64,000 nucleotides of DNA from Pseudanabaena galeata CCNP1313 (GCF_029910235.1 NZ_CP112874.1:124001-188000), one strand, 5' to 3'. Shown: positions 43,799 through 52,750, counted from the stretch's first letter. Notes: generated by a model not told the origin, from the sequence alone. Translations and numbers: made by a program.

Positions 43799-44053
43799 AT
43801 GACAACAATTATTAAAGAATCTCTCAAACAAGAGTTAGACTACTTCAATGATGAACAACTGAAACAAGTTGCGGATTTTATTGCATTTATCAAATTTCAG
43901 ACTAAATTAACGCGCCAAAAAACTGATCTCAGTCAGTTTGCTGACCTCTATCAAGAATTTGCTCAAGAAGATCGAGAATTAGCTGAAGCAGGTATGTCGG
44001 AATACGCCGAACTATTGAATAGTGAGGACAAAGATGAAAGTAGAACGTGGTGA
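43799..44053 (+). CDS. Antitoxin of the MazF pair (DUF2281-like)
   Basis: An 84-residue acidic protein, MTTIIKESLKQELDYFNDEQ then LKQVADFIAFIKFQ, followed by a flexible acidic tail (QEFAQEDRELAEAGMSEYAE). The L-x-x-E-Q-x-x-x-V-x-D-F-I pattern is shared with small cyanobacterial antitoxins. It overlaps the MazF gene by 20 bp, so the two are translationally coupled. The tail would wrap the toxin, as in other MazE-type proteins. Confidence 0.8.
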   Translation: MTTIIKESLKQELDYFNDEQLKQVADFIAFIKFQTKLTRQKTDLSQFADLYQEFAQEDRELAEAGMSEYAELLNSEDKDESRTW

Positions 44054-44381
44054 AATATGGTTAGCCAATCTCGACCCCACCAAAGGCTCAGAACAAGCTG
44101 GAACTCGTCCGATTATCATCTTTCAAGAAAACACCATCTCTAAATTCACCAGCACGATTATCACAATTCCCCTCACAACTAATTTGCGCCGTGCGGCTTT
44201 ACCAAGCTGTTTACTGATTCCTAGCGGTCAAGGCGGACTAAATCAAGACTCAGTTGCACTTTGTCATCAACTCCGAGTACTTGATAAAACTCGCTTGATT
44301 AAAAGAATAGGACAGCTAGACATAGAGGTGATCGCAGAATTAGAAAGAATTATTCTATTTACACTTGGATATCAAATGTAG
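44034..44381 (+). CDS. mazF: MazF/PemK-type mRNA interferase
   Basis: Sequence-specific endoribonuclease toxin of 115 residues. Signature parts are MKVERGEIWLANLDPTKGSE, QAGTRPIIIFQENTISKF, TIITIPLTTNL and GLNQDSVALCHQLRVLDKTR (with the S/T and R of the active site). I use the ATG at 44034; a GTG 12 bp upstream is in frame but adds non-family residues. It is likely inactive while bound by the preceding gene product. Confidence 0.93.
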   Translation: MKVERGEIWLANLDPTKGSEQAGTRPIIIFQENTISKFTSTIITIPLTTNLRRAALPSCLLIPSGQGGLNQDSVALCHQLRVLDKTRLIKRIGQLDIEVIAELERIILFTLGYQM

Positions 44382-44399
44382 TGAAGCTTTTAGGTAACG

Positions 44400-44735
44400 C
44401 TAGCTCACAGCAAACTCTGTATACTTTCTGGCATAAGGAGCATGATAAGCCAAGACAATATCTTGCTTAGGTACACCTAGATCAATTAGTTCATTGGCAA
44501 CAGAATACTCCGTTCCATTATACTGAATCCAAATCTTTCCATCTTTAATATCCACATGAATTAAACAGCCGTACATCCGAAATCCATCTTCCCAGCCCAC
44601 ACTAACCACTTGATAATGATCGCCTGTTGTGTCAAATATAGTATAGGTTTCCATCGCTTCACCAACAGGATCGATTTTACAGTGATAAGTTAAGATGGAT
44701 TGAATATGTTGGCGATAGAGAGTTAATTTATCCAT
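44400..44735 (-). CDS. xisI: XisI family protein
   Basis: A 111-residue protein homologous to the fdxN-element excision controlling factor XisI. The family pattern is visible in LTLYRQHIQSILTYHCKIDP, HYQVVSVGWEDGFRMYGCLI, VDIKDGKIWIQYNGTEYSVA and LVLAYHAP-like IVLAYHAPYARKYTEFA. XisI normally follows and overlaps XisH. Here only the last codons of xisH remain upstream and overlap the XisI start in the usual way, so XisI is effectively an orphan. Biological role outside fdxN excision is unclear. Confidence 0.92.
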   Translation of the reverse strand: MDKLTLYRQHIQSILTYHCKIDPVGEAMETYTIFDTTGDHYQVVSVGWEDGFRMYGCLIHVDIKDGKIWIQYNGTEYSVANELIDLGVPKQDIVLAYHAPYARKYTEFAVS

Positions 44736-44849
44736 TGTAAAATTTCCTCACGTTGAATATCAAAAAACGTGATTTTGATATTGTATTCAGAAATGCTGAG
44801 TATTGCTTTTAAGATCGCAAGTAGGTCAACAAAAGCAACCTGTAAATGC
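44723..44849 (-). pseudogene. xisH: XisH C-terminal remnant
   Basis: The minus-strand frame overlapping the XisI start reads LSISEYNIKITFFDIQREEI then LQWIN and stop, matching the XisH ending (I-x-I-x-V-F-D...E-x-I-x-x-W-I). Roughly 40 codons survive; the homology stops at the stem starting at 44852, where the N-terminal nuclease-like part would have been. Confidence 0.7.
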
Positions 44850-44851
44850 AC

Positions 44852-44916
44852 AGATCCCCGACTTTTTCTAGGCACGCAAAGGCAACTTACAAATTCACAA
44901 AAAAAGTCGGGGATCT
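44852..44916. repeat. 16 bp inverted repeat, AGATCCCCGACTTTTT
   Basis: AGATCCCCGACTTTTT and its complement 33 bp apart, with the loop containing GGCACGCAAAGGCAACTTACA. It forms the breakpoint of the xisH remnant, so it may have been involved in the deletion. Confidence 0.6.
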
Positions 44917-45011
44917 CAATCTGTGCTTTTTAAATAGGTTCTGCTTTTTTGAAGGTGATTGATATAAAATATATTGAGCATACTGCGGTTTACAAATAGG
45001 CGATCGCGATT

Positions 45012-46970
45012 ATGTCTGGACAGTTCCAAATCCACAAAGACACCATTGACCAAGTAAGTCAAAGGGCAGACATCGTAGATATCGTCTCCGAGCGCGTTGT
45101 GCTACGTAAAAGTGGGGCAAACTTTCGGGGGGCTTGTCCTTTTCATAATGGTACAAATGCTACAGCGCTGACGGTGAACCCATCGCGGCAGATGTATCAC
45201 TGCTTTAACTGTGGGGCGGCTGGTGGGGCAGTCAAGTTTTTGATGGAGATCGACAAGCGATCGTTCTCTGACGTAGTTTTGGATTTGGCGAAACGTTATA
45301 ACGTTCCCATTCAAACTGTCGAACCCGAAAAAGCAAAAGAAATTCAGCGTCAAATCTCCCATCGCGATCGCCTTTATGAAGTGATGGCTCTGACGACAAG
45401 TTTTTATCAACATGCGCTCTATGCACCACAGGGAAGGCAGGCTCTTGCCTATCTTGCCGAAAAGAGACAAATGAGCAAAGAGACAATCCAGAAATTTCAA
45501 CTGGGTTATGCGCCTGCGGGTTGGGAAACCTTAATGGGATATCTGGTGCAGCAAAAACAGATTCCTGTCAGTTTAGTAGAAGAAGCAGGTTTAGTAGTTC
45601 CGCGCAAAACAGGTAATGGATTTTACGATCGCTTTCGCGATCGTTTAATGATTCCTATTCACGATACTCGTGGGCGAGTGATTGCCTTTGGTGGGCGATC
45701 GCTTGGTGATGAAGAACCAAAATATTTAAATTCACCTGAAACAGAACTTTTTAGTAAGGGTACGGTTCTGTTTGCGATGGATAAGGCGCGAGATGCTATA
45801 TCTAAATCTGATCAGGCGATTGTGGTGGAGGGTTATTTTGATGCGATCGCTTTACATCAAGCGGGAATTGAACAGGCGATCGCCACAATGGGTGTAGCGC
45901 TTAATGCCGATCAAATGAAGCAGTTACTGCGCTATAGCGAATCGAAGAATGTAATTTTAAATTTTGATGCGGATAAGGCAGGAATTACGGCGGCGGAAAA
46001 GGCGATCGCAGGTTTTAAGGAATTAGTTTTTAATGGCACAGTGCAATTGCGGGTGTTGACGATGCCCGATGGCAAGGATGCCGATGAATATCTCAAACAA
46101 CATAGTGCTGAAGCTTATCGGGATTTGCTGACAAATGCACCATTGTTTCTCGATTGGCAGATTGATCAAATCCTTACAGGGCAAGATCTTAATCAAGCTG
46201 ATCGTTTTCAAAAGAGTAGTCAAGCGATCGCGCAATTGCTCAATAATCTACCCGTTGATTCCTTCTTTCGCACCCATTACATCCATACTTCTGCTCAGAA
46301 ACTATCTCAAGGCAATTCCTATCTAGCTTTGCGTTTGGAGCAAGATCTCCGTCGCCAATTACGGAATACGCGCTGGAATAGCAATAAACCTGCTCCTTCG
46401 CTGACAACGACTACAAATTCGCTGCATATTGCCGAAACTCAACTTTTGCAAATCTATCTGCATTTCCCCCAACACCGCGCTTATCTATATCAAGAGATTG
46501 CTGAAGAAGAGAATATTGAATTTACGCAATCCAATCATCGCTATCTTTGGCAAACAATTCTCAATCTGCTTCAAGAGAACAAAACTTCCCTTGCTGCTGA
46601 AGAACCCTATCCTGATCATCTAGTTCAGCAATTACAGATTCTCTGTGCTGAGCAAGAGGAAGTTGCCCAGCAATTGCAGCATCTGCTTTGGCTCGATGAA
46701 AATTCGCGTATCGGTTTATTGCGCCCCCAGATTGTTGTGAGAACTGCGATCGCGAAGATTCAATACATCATGTGCGAGAAACATGAAAAGGATTGGTTGA
46801 GCAAATATCAAAGTATTGATGTGATTGCTAATCCCGCATTTGGTTATGAGTGTCAAGCCAAAGTTAAGGAAGCAAGACAACGTAAAGCCGAAATCCGTAA
46901 ACAGATTGAGGTTAATTATCTTGATCTCTCTGGTACTAGTACGAGTGAGAAGAATATCATTGAGTTTTAA
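45012..46970 (+). CDS. dnaG: DNA primase
   Basis: Synthesises RNA primers for replication. The zinc-binding domain shows CPFHN and CFNCGAAGG (CHC2 type, residues ~40-65), the catalytic core has YAPAGWETLM and RLMIPIHDTRGRVIAFGGR, and the TOPRIM part has VVEGYFDAIALHQAG and LNFDADKAG with its acidic residues. The C-terminal helicase-binding part from ~residue 430 is variable, as usual. 652 residues. An upstream HIP1 site borders the ATG. Confidence 0.97.
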   Translation: MSGQFQIHKDTIDQVSQRADIVDIVSERVVLRKSGANFRGACPFHNGTNATALTVNPSRQMYHCFNCGAAGGAVKFLMEIDKRSFSDVVLDLAKRYNVPIQTVEPEKAKEIQRQISHRDRLYEVMALTTSFYQHALYAPQGRQALAYLAEKRQMSKETIQKFQLGYAPAGWETLMGYLVQQKQIPVSLVEEAGLVVPRKTGNGFYDRFRDRLMIPIHDTRGRVIAFGGRSLGDEEPKYLNSPETELFSKGTVLFAMDKARDAISKSDQAIVVEGYFDAIALHQAGIEQAIATMGVALNADQMKQLLRYSESKNVILNFDADKAGITAAEKAIAGFKELVFNGTVQLRVLTMPDGKDADEYLKQHSAEAYRDLLTNAPLFLDWQIDQILTGQDLNQADRFQKSSQAIAQLLNNLPVDSFFRTHYIHTSAQKLSQGNSYLALRLEQDLRRQLRNTRWNSNKPAPSLTTTTNSLHIAETQLLQIYLHFPQHRAYLYQEIAEEENIEFTQSNHRYLWQTILNLLQENKTSLAAEEPYPDHLVQQLQILCAEQEEVAQQLQHLLWLDENSRIGLLRPQIVVRTAIAKIQYIMCEKHEKDWLSKYQSIDVIANPAFGYECQAKVKEARQRKAEIRKQIEVNYLDLSGTSTSEKNIIEF

Positions 46971-47033
46971 AACAATATATTTAACCGCAGTTCGGGTTAA
47001 TTCACAAAAGTGTGATAGGTAGCTCACCATAAT

Positions 47034-47179
47034 TAAACCCTAGAAAGCTGTCCCGCCCGCTACGCAGGCGGGATAGCTTTCTAGGGTTTTAGTTTACTTA
47101 CAGCAATTATCAATCAAACGAACCAAAAGAAAAAACTTGAAAGCGTTGCTTTGCAAAGCTTTCAAGTTTTTTCTTGGTT
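47034..47179. repeat. Two dispersed hairpins after dnaG
   Basis: First, a GCTGTCCCGCCCGC-type stem (47034-47089, copy of 7963-8024, with the flank AGCTCACCATAATTAAA conserved). Second, AAGAAAAAACTTGAAAGC with its complement (47127-47175), extended by AACC/GGTT. The rest of the 354 bp gap holds ATGCCAACATTA direct repeats near 47262-47290 and no gene. Confidence 0.7.
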
Positions 47180-47324
47180 TGGGTTTGAGCGCAAAGGGCT
47201 GTATGTCTAATTACTTAATACTTTGGTGAATTGGTATTAGAGATTTGGAGAGTAACTATATCAATGCCAACATTATCAATGCCAACATTAGGGAGGTTAG
47301 CGCAAAGCGTTATGCTCACAATTT

Positions 47325-48308
47325 CTAATACAAGCGATCTAGAACGTAGTTAGTTAAACCGATGAGGGATTGCTTAGGCGCAGAAGATGGCAACCACTCG
47401 ATCGCAGTTAGCGCAGACTTAACATGACTCTTCGCAAGGTCACGCGATCGCGAAATACCTTCACTTTTATTCACTAGTTCTAAAGCCTTATCGAGATCAT
47501 CCACTTCACTAAACTCTCTTTCGATTAAGCCGCGCAACTGTGGAAATTCCTCTATCGCAAATAACACTGGTGCTGTCAAATTACCTTGCTTGAGGTCAGA
47601 GCCAGCAGGTTTACCCAAAGTCTCAGTAGAACTGGTGAAATCAAGAATGTCATCGACAACTTGAAAAGCAATGCCAAAATGCTTACCAAAGTTAAATAAT
47701 TGCTCAGCCTGTACCTGACTGACACCGCTCAACACCCCCGCAGCCTTAGCACTACCCGCCATAAGCGAAGCCGTTTTATAAAAACTTTTTTCTAGATAAT
47801 CCTCTAAGGTCAAATCGCTATCAAATGCAGTCAAGCTCTGCCGAATTTCACCCTCGGCAAAATCAGTGATTACCTTTGACAAAAGCTTAACGACTTCCAG
47901 ATGATCCAAATTGGCAAGATACCAAGATGCTTGAGCAAACAGAAAATCTCCTGCTAATACCGCAATGCGATTACCAAAACTGCTATTCACAGTTGGCATA
48001 CCGCGCCGTAGGTCAGCCGAGTCAATCACATCGTCATGCACCAGACTTGCAGTGTGGATCATTTCCGTGATCTCCGCGAGGCGGCGATGGCGTGAGGTGA
48101 TATCGCGATCGCTCATGGTCGCCCGTGAAGCCAATAAGACCAGTGCGGGGCGCATACTCTTGCCCTTAGCTTCAAACAAATGCTCAGCAGCAGCATACAA
48201 AATTGGATGTCTTGCCCCAACCAACTGCTTCAGATTATCCGTGAGCATACGCAAGTCATCTTTGACTGGTGCAAAAAGTTCGGTGACAGAAGTAGTTGGA
48301 AGGCTCAT
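47325..48308 (-). CDS. sds: Solanesyl diphosphate synthase-type polyprenyl synthetase
   Basis: Makes the long isoprenoid tail of plastoquinone. Both aspartate-rich motifs are present: first LVHDDVIDSADLRRG, second FQVVDDILDFTSS, with KGKSMRPALVLL (diphosphate binding) and GKPAGSDLKQGNLTAPVLFA. The N-terminus (SLPTTSVTELFAPVKDDLRM) is that of cyanobacterial Sds/octaprenyl synthases. 327 residues; chain length (C40 or C45) is not determinable by reading. Confidence 0.93.
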   Translation of the reverse strand: MSLPTTSVTELFAPVKDDLRMLTDNLKQLVGARHPILYAAAEHLFEAKGKSMRPALVLLASRATMSDRDITSRHRRLAEITEMIHTASLVHDDVIDSADLRRGMPTVNSSFGNRIAVLAGDFLFAQASWYLANLDHLEVVKLLSKVITDFAEGEIRQSLTAFDSDLTLEDYLEKSFYKTASLMAGSAKAAGVLSGVSQVQAEQLFNFGKHFGIAFQVVDDILDFTSSTETLGKPAGSDLKQGNLTAPVLFAIEEFPQLRGLIEREFSEVDDLDKALELVNKSEGISRSRDLAKSHVKSALTAIEWLPSSAPKQSLIGLTNYVLDRLY

Positions 48309-48493
48309 GCGAATAAACCAGTATTAAATATTAAATCAATTTTTACATATCTTCATATATTGTATGAGTAATGTTGTAAGAGTTAAAGCCCGACTTAGCT
48401 TGTTTTTGTGGTCATCATCATTCAAACGACTGCAAACGGCTGATACTCTGTACCTACTACTCCTTTAGCCAGAAATTTTTTGGCGATCGTGAT

Positions 48494-48552
48494 AGAGGAA
48501 CCAAATTTTTTGTGACGGGGCTTAGCCGCGCCACAAAAAATTTGGTTCCTCT
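48494..48552. repeat. 21 bp perfect stem in the sds-rpaA intergenic region
   Basis: AGAGGAACCAAATTTTTTGTG and complement with a 17-base GC-rich loop (ACGGGGCTTAGCCGCGC). It lies 100 bp before rpaA. Apart from it, the 340 bp divergent region has AT-rich promoter-like sequence and no gene. Confidence 0.65.
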
Positions 48553-48648
48553 ATTTTGAGGACTGCGTCACCTTTACTCGTTATGTATCGTAATGATATA
48601 TATTATTTAACAAATCGTAATCCAATCGTATAGATGGAACTTTGACTA

Positions 48649-49392
48649 ATGATGCCTAGGCTGCTCTTGATTGATGATGATCCGATAATCTCTGAGATGG
48701 TGACGCTGAACCTCGAACATGCTGGCTATCAAGTCAGTCAAGCGAGTGATGGTATCAAAGGACAAGCACTCGCCATTCAGTTAATACCTGACATGATCAT
48801 CCTTGACTTGATGCTGCCTAGAGTAGATGGGTTTACTGTCTGTCAAAGATTGCGCCGTGATGAACGGACTAAAGAAATTCCTGTAATGATGCTCACAGCG
48901 ATGGGGCAGACCCAAGATAAGGTCGAAGGATTTAATGCTGGTGCAGATGACTATCTGACCAAGCCCTTTGAGCTGGAAGAGATGCTAGCGCGAGTACGTG
49001 CTTTACTACGCCGTACTAATCGGATTATTGACACTGCTAAGCATGGTGAAATTTTAATCTTTGGTTCCTTGACGCTCGTACCTGAGCGCTTTGAGGCGAT
49101 TTGGTTTAATAAAACCGTCAAGTTAACTCATTTAGAGTTTGAGTTGTTGCATTGTTTGTTACAGCGTCATGGTCAGACCGTATCGCCTAGTGAGATTCTC
49201 AAAGAAGTCTGGGGCTATGAACCCGATGATGATATCGAGACTATCCGTGTGCATATTCGCCATTTACGCACCAAGTTAGAACCAGATCCTCGCCATCCTA
49301 AATATATTAAAACTGTATATGGGGCTGGCTATTGCTTAGAGCTTCCCAAAGATGATGATAACCATCAAGACGAAGGGGCGATCGCTGAATAA
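48649..49392 (+). CDS. rpaA: Response regulator RpaA
   Basis: OmpR-type regulator, the master output factor of the cyanobacterial circadian clock (phosphorylated by SasA) and also linked to light-harvesting control. The receiver domain has acidic LIDDDP, phospho-acceptor [15 protein letters not shown] and lysine [12 protein letters not shown]. The winged helix runs from [20 protein letters not shown] to [20 protein letters not shown]. The [17 protein letters not shown] block and [20 protein letters not shown] are RpaA-like rather than RpaB-like. 247 residues. The second ATG (48652) is equally possible. Confidence 0.93.
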   Translation: MMPRLLLIDDDPIISEMVTLNLEHAGYQVSQASDGIKGQALAIQLIPDMIILDLMLPRVDGFTVCQRLRRDERTKEIPVMMLTAMGQTQDKVEGFNAGADDYLTKPFELEEMLARVRALLRRTNRIIDTAKHGEILIFGSLTLVPERFEAIWFNKTVKLTHLEFELLHCLLQRHGQTVSPSEILKEVWGYEPDDDIETIRVHIRHLRTKLEPDPRHPKYIKTVYGAGYCLELPKDDDNHQDEGAIAE

Positions 49393-49440
49393 ATCGAAAA
49401 GAACTGGTTTTACAAGTTCTTTTTGCCAAGAAATTATGCG

Positions 49441-49558
49441 ACAGCTATAAAAGTAAGTGAATTGCCCTTACTTTTATAGCTGTCGCCATTCTTGTTAGGA
49501 CATAAAACCCAAGTAGTGTGAGGCGGCGCGAAGCGCCGCCTCACACTACTTGGGTTTT
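49441..49558. repeat. Two perfect hairpins downstream of rpaA
   Basis: ACAGCTATAAAAGTAAG with complement (49441-49483) and a 26 bp GGCGGCGC-family stem (49504-49529 with 49533-49558, loop GAA). The leader GCTGTCGCCATTCTTGTTAG between them is part of the dispersed unit. Confidence 0.8.
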
Positions 49559-49597
49559 GATTTGTCCTGATACAGGTGGCTATAGCTATAGATACAA

Positions 49598-49853
49598 CGA
49601 TCAACAAAAGAAACCCCACGAAGTAGGGTTTCTTTTATCTCTCAAGCTACGCTTGTAAAAATTACTGCTGTAGCGATCGCGTCGATCATCCAAAAGAAAA
49701 CCCACTCCTTGGGGTTTCTTTTTTACTCTCAAGCCACGTTGTAAAAATTACTGCTGTAGCGATCGCGTCGATCATCCAAAAGAAAACCCAAGCAGTGGGT
49801 TTTCTTTTTTTACTCTCAAGCTACGCTTGTAAAAATTACTGCTGTAGCGATCG
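49598..49853. repeat. Three tandem ~85-bp units, each with a terminator-like stem
   Basis: Units start near 49598, 49683 and 49769. Each has a stem (GAAACCCCACG/TAGGGTTTC, GAAAACCCACTCC/GGGGTTTC, GAAAACCCAAGCAG/TGGGTTTTC) followed by T runs, then CTCTCAAGC, GTAAAAATTACTGCTGTAGC and HIP1 GCGATCGC. Stem loops vary while pairing is retained. The array separates rpaA from glgA, and the last unit ends about 50 bp before the glgA start. Confidence 0.85.
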
Positions 49854-49906
49854 CTATATGCCTGAAAATAATTTAGATAGCCTGACATACGAGTAATGAT
49901 CAACAA

Positions 49907-51283
49907 ATGAAAATTTTATTTGCGGCGGCTGAAGTTGCACCTCTTGCCAAAGTTGGTGGCATGGGCGATGTGGTGGGTGCACTCCCTCCGATTCTCAAGA
50001 AGATGGGACATGACGTGCGGATCATCATGCCTTACTACGGCGTAATCCCAGACAAACTCAAGGAAAACCCTGAATGGAAATGGAAAGGCTATGCCATGTT
50101 TCAGGAGTTTGATATTTTTGAAACCGTTTTACCGGGTACAGATGTGCCCTTGTACTTAATGGGGCATGGGTCATTTATTCCTGCTCGCGTTTACGGTGGT
50201 GAAGATGAAGATTGGCGGTTCACCATGTTTGCCAATGCCGTCGCCGAATTTGCATGGAACTATTGGAAACCAAATATTATTCACTGTCATGATTGGCATA
50301 CAGGCATGATCCCTGTGTGGATGCACCAAGTATCTGACATTGGCACAGTATTCACGATTCATAACCTTGCCTATCAAGGTCCTTGGAAATGGTTCCTCGA
50401 TAAAATTACTTGGACTCCTTGGTATATGGATGCCCATAACACCATGGCGGCAGGTATCAAGTATGCCGATCGCGTGAATACAGTATCTCCAACCTATGCT
50501 CAGCAAATCTGTACACCCACCTATGGGGAAGGGCTAGAGGGCTTACTATCGTTCCTGAAGCCTTGGGGAATTTTAAATGGCATCGATACCGAGCTAGAAA
50601 ATCCCGCCACCGATCAATCTTTGGTGCAGAACTATTCTGTAGGAACCCTTGACGATCGCATGGCAAACAAAATTGCTTTGCAAAAAGAGTTAGGGCTAGC
50701 CGTAAATCCTGCAACTTTCTTGATTGGCATGGTCGGACGCTTAGTAGAACAAAAAGGTATTGATCTACTGCTGCAAACTTTAGAGCGCTTCTTGGCATAT
50801 ACCGATGCTCAATTTGTAGTTTTAGGAACAGGTGAGCGTTATTACGAATCACAACTCTGGCAAATTGCCTCTCGCTATCCTGGGCGCATGTCGGCACAGA
50901 TCCTATTTAACTCAGCACTTTCCCATCGGGTTTATGCTGGTTCCGATGCCTTTTTGATGCCTAGTCGCTTTGAGCCATGTGGTCTGAGCCAACTAATAGC
51001 CCTGCGCTATGGTTGTGTACCAATTGTTCGTCGTACTGGCGGATTGGTGGATACTGTATCTTTCCATGATCCAATTGGGCAGACAGGTACAGGCTTTAGT
51101 TTTGATCGTTACGAGCCATTGGATATGTATACCTGTATGGTACGTGCATGGGAAAGCTATCGCTATACCGATGCATGGCGACTATTGCAAGAACGTGGCA
51201 TGAGTAATAATTTCAGTTGGCAATCTTCCGCAGAGAAGTATATCCAGCTATATCGATCGATTCCTGGACTAGATAATGCCTAG
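49907..51283 (+). CDS. glgA: Glycogen synthase (ADP-glucose type)
   Basis: GT5 enzyme that extends alpha-1,4-glucan from ADP-glucose. The ADP-glucose lysine motif KVGGMGDVVGALP is at residues 15-27, IIHCHDWHTGMIPVWM and TIHNLAYQGPW are in the N-domain, and the C-domain shows LIGMVGRLVEQKGIDLLLQT, SRFEPCGLSQLIALRYGCVP and the catalytic RRTGGLVDTV. Length 458 is slightly shorter than E. coli GlgA and typical of cyanobacterial GlgA. Which of the two cyanobacterial GlgA types it is cannot be settled by eye. Confidence 0.95.
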   Translation: MKILFAAAEVAPLAKVGGMGDVVGALPPILKKMGHDVRIIMPYYGVIPDKLKENPEWKWKGYAMFQEFDIFETVLPGTDVPLYLMGHGSFIPARVYGGEDEDWRFTMFANAVAEFAWNYWKPNIIHCHDWHTGMIPVWMHQVSDIGTVFTIHNLAYQGPWKWFLDKITWTPWYMDAHNTMAAGIKYADRVNTVSPTYAQQICTPTYGEGLEGLLSFLKPWGILNGIDTELENPATDQSLVQNYSVGTLDDRMANKIALQKELGLAVNPATFLIGMVGRLVEQKGIDLLLQTLERFLAYTDAQFVVLGTGERYYESQLWQIASRYPGRMSAQILFNSALSHRVYAGSDAFLMPSRFEPCGLSQLIALRYGCVPIVRRTGGLVDTVSFHDPIGQTGTGFSFDRYEPLDMYTCMVRAWESYRYTDAWRLLQERGMSNNFSWQSSAEKYIQLYRSIPGLDNA

Positions 51284-51351
51284 ATAAAAGCATTAATATC
51301 TTGACACACCATGCAAAAAATCCCCCCTTAGTCCCACCTTGGAAGCTACGG

Positions 51352-51503
51352 TGTACACACAAGTCATCAGCTAGAGCATGAGTTACTAATGATCCCCCTC
51401 AATCCCCCTTAAAAAGGGGGAAGAAGAAAATTCTCCCCCCTTTTTAAGGGGGGGCTGGGGGGATCTAAACCCTCAAACATAGACAGAGAGACTTGTGTGT
51501 ACA
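51352..51503. mobile_element. C/G-rich element with TGTACACACAAGTC ends (copy 2), nested
   Basis: A 152 bp element with 14 bp perfect terminal inverted repeats (51352-51365, 51490-51503). The centre folds as CCCCCTTAAAAAGGGGG around AAGAAGAAAATTCT. It has split another repeat: TTAGTCCCACCTTGGAAGC before it and CCTTTGGAAGGGGGGAAG after it look like the two halves of one C/G-rich unit running to ~51570. The remaining gap (582 bp in total) has no gene; CAAGAGGGGGCG/CGCCCCCCCCTCTTG stems at 51606-51637. Confidence 0.75.
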
Positions 51504-51730
51504 TGGAAGCCTTTGGAAGGGGGGAAGTCTAAGTTCTCCCCCTTCCAAGGGGGAGCTAGAGGGGGTTCTAGAGATTTAGTGCATCAAGTATGTTAATGCC
51601 TAGATCAAGAGGGGGCGTATAGCGCCCCCCCCTCTTGTTAGCAGCTTGCAAATCTCTCAAAGCACTGTAAGAATTACATTTAATTAACTCATGTTATGTA
51701 AAAGCTGAGATTTGGGCTTGGAGAGCAAGC

Positions 51731-51772
51731 CCCTACCTGTACAAATTCTGTAGGGGCTTGGTCTCCAAACCC
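51731..51772. repeat. GGAGAGCAAGCCCCTAC stem
   Basis: GGAGAGCAAGCCCCTAC and GTAGGGGCTTGGTCTCC, 17 bp with one mismatch. The same stem is in the element after lnt (28614-28662). The flank CATGTTATGTA resembles the TGATGTTACGTGGA end. Confidence 0.6.
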
Positions 51773-51865
51773 TCTATCAACCTGACATTGAAACATTAGG
51801 AATATCTTTGTTCTAAGTAATATTCAGTTAATTAAATTTAATCGCTCTTTCAGGCTACCTAATCA

Positions 51866-52750
51866 ATGCGTCAGTTTCCTACTATTCTTATTCCTCCAGA
51901 AGTGCAGCGCATTGCTCAGTCTAAGCCTGTTGCACCCAAGCTAAGTATGTCCTTGCCAAGGTTGCCTTCCAATCAACAGCCCACGCCAATTCAAATTCAA
52001 GAAGCGATCGCCTTGAGCTTTGGTTTGATTGTCCTAGTAGCAATAGTAACCGCCGTTGTCAAAGAGTTAGGGATAATGATGCTGATCGTGGGAACAGTAG
52101 CGATTGTGTTAAGGATCAGATATCAGTTTCTCACTTACAAAAAACGATATCAAAACCATCAAAATCAACTGCAAAACTATTTCGCAAAGCTAGAAGCTTA
52201 TTCCCGCGAAGAGGTTAGTTATCAGCAACAATTGGCGATCTCCCATGCGCCTGAACGTATCCTTGAGTTTCGCCATCAGCAATTTCAGAAGTTCTTTGCC
52301 AAGATTCCGACCGTCGAAAATGCGATCGCCTTAGCCCAGAGTCGTAAGCCTACGGATCGCGATCAATCGGCTATTTATGATTTTGGAAAGACTCTCCAAC
52401 AGTATTTATCGGGAACGCTCTATCAAGGTGTCAAGATTTATATTCCTAGCATTAACCATGATTGGGTTCCTGCTTTGACCTATATTGATCCTGCGTTGAA
52501 TGTGCATATTGCGATCGAGATTATTGCAGATTCAGAAAGTGCGGCAAATCTAATGCAAAAGGATCTTAGCGATCGCTTTTTAGTAGATTCAGGCTGGATC
52601 ATGATCAAGTTTTCACAAAAGCAAATCTTGCAAAGCTCAGCCCAATGTTGCAAGGAGTTTGCCAAGTTACTTGATCGCTTAAGTCTTGATCCATCTGTCC
52701 TACCAAACTTTGAGTCTATTCCTGATTTAGTAACTACCAGAAGCAATTGA
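51866..52750 (+). CDS. Cyanobacterial membrane protein of unknown function
   Basis: 294 residues. A Pro-rich start (~45 residues) is followed by a paired hydrophobic region (ALSFGLIVLVAIVTAVV; LGIMMLIVGTVAIVL) forming two helices, then a coiled-coil, Q-rich stretch (KKRYQNHQNQLQNYFAKLEA). The C-terminal ~120 residues (GVKIYIPSINHDWVPALTYI; VHIAIEIIADSESAANL; RFLVDSGWIMIKFSQKQIL) alternate strands and helices like a small nuclease-type or DUF559-like fold, but catalytic residues are not clear. I do not recognise the family. Confidence 0.65.
   Translation: MRQFPTILIPPEVQRIAQSKPVAPKLSMSLPRLPSNQQPTPIQIQEAIALSFGLIVLVAIVTAVVKELGIMMLIVGTVAIVLRIRYQFLTYKKRYQNHQNQLQNYFAKLEAYSREEVSYQQQLAISHAPERILEFRHQQFQKFFAKIPTVENAIALAQSRKPTDRDQSAIYDFGKTLQQYLSGTLYQGVKIYIPSINHDWVPALTYIDPALNVHIAIEIIADSESAANLMQKDLSDRFLVDSGWIMIKFSQKQILQSSAQCCKEFAKLLDRLSLDPSVLPNFESIPDLVTTRSN

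Noticed and set aside
49598-49853. Possible CRISPR array
   Set aside because: Only three units; the whole unit including the would-be spacer is repeated, and each contains a terminator stem. No cas genes are near.
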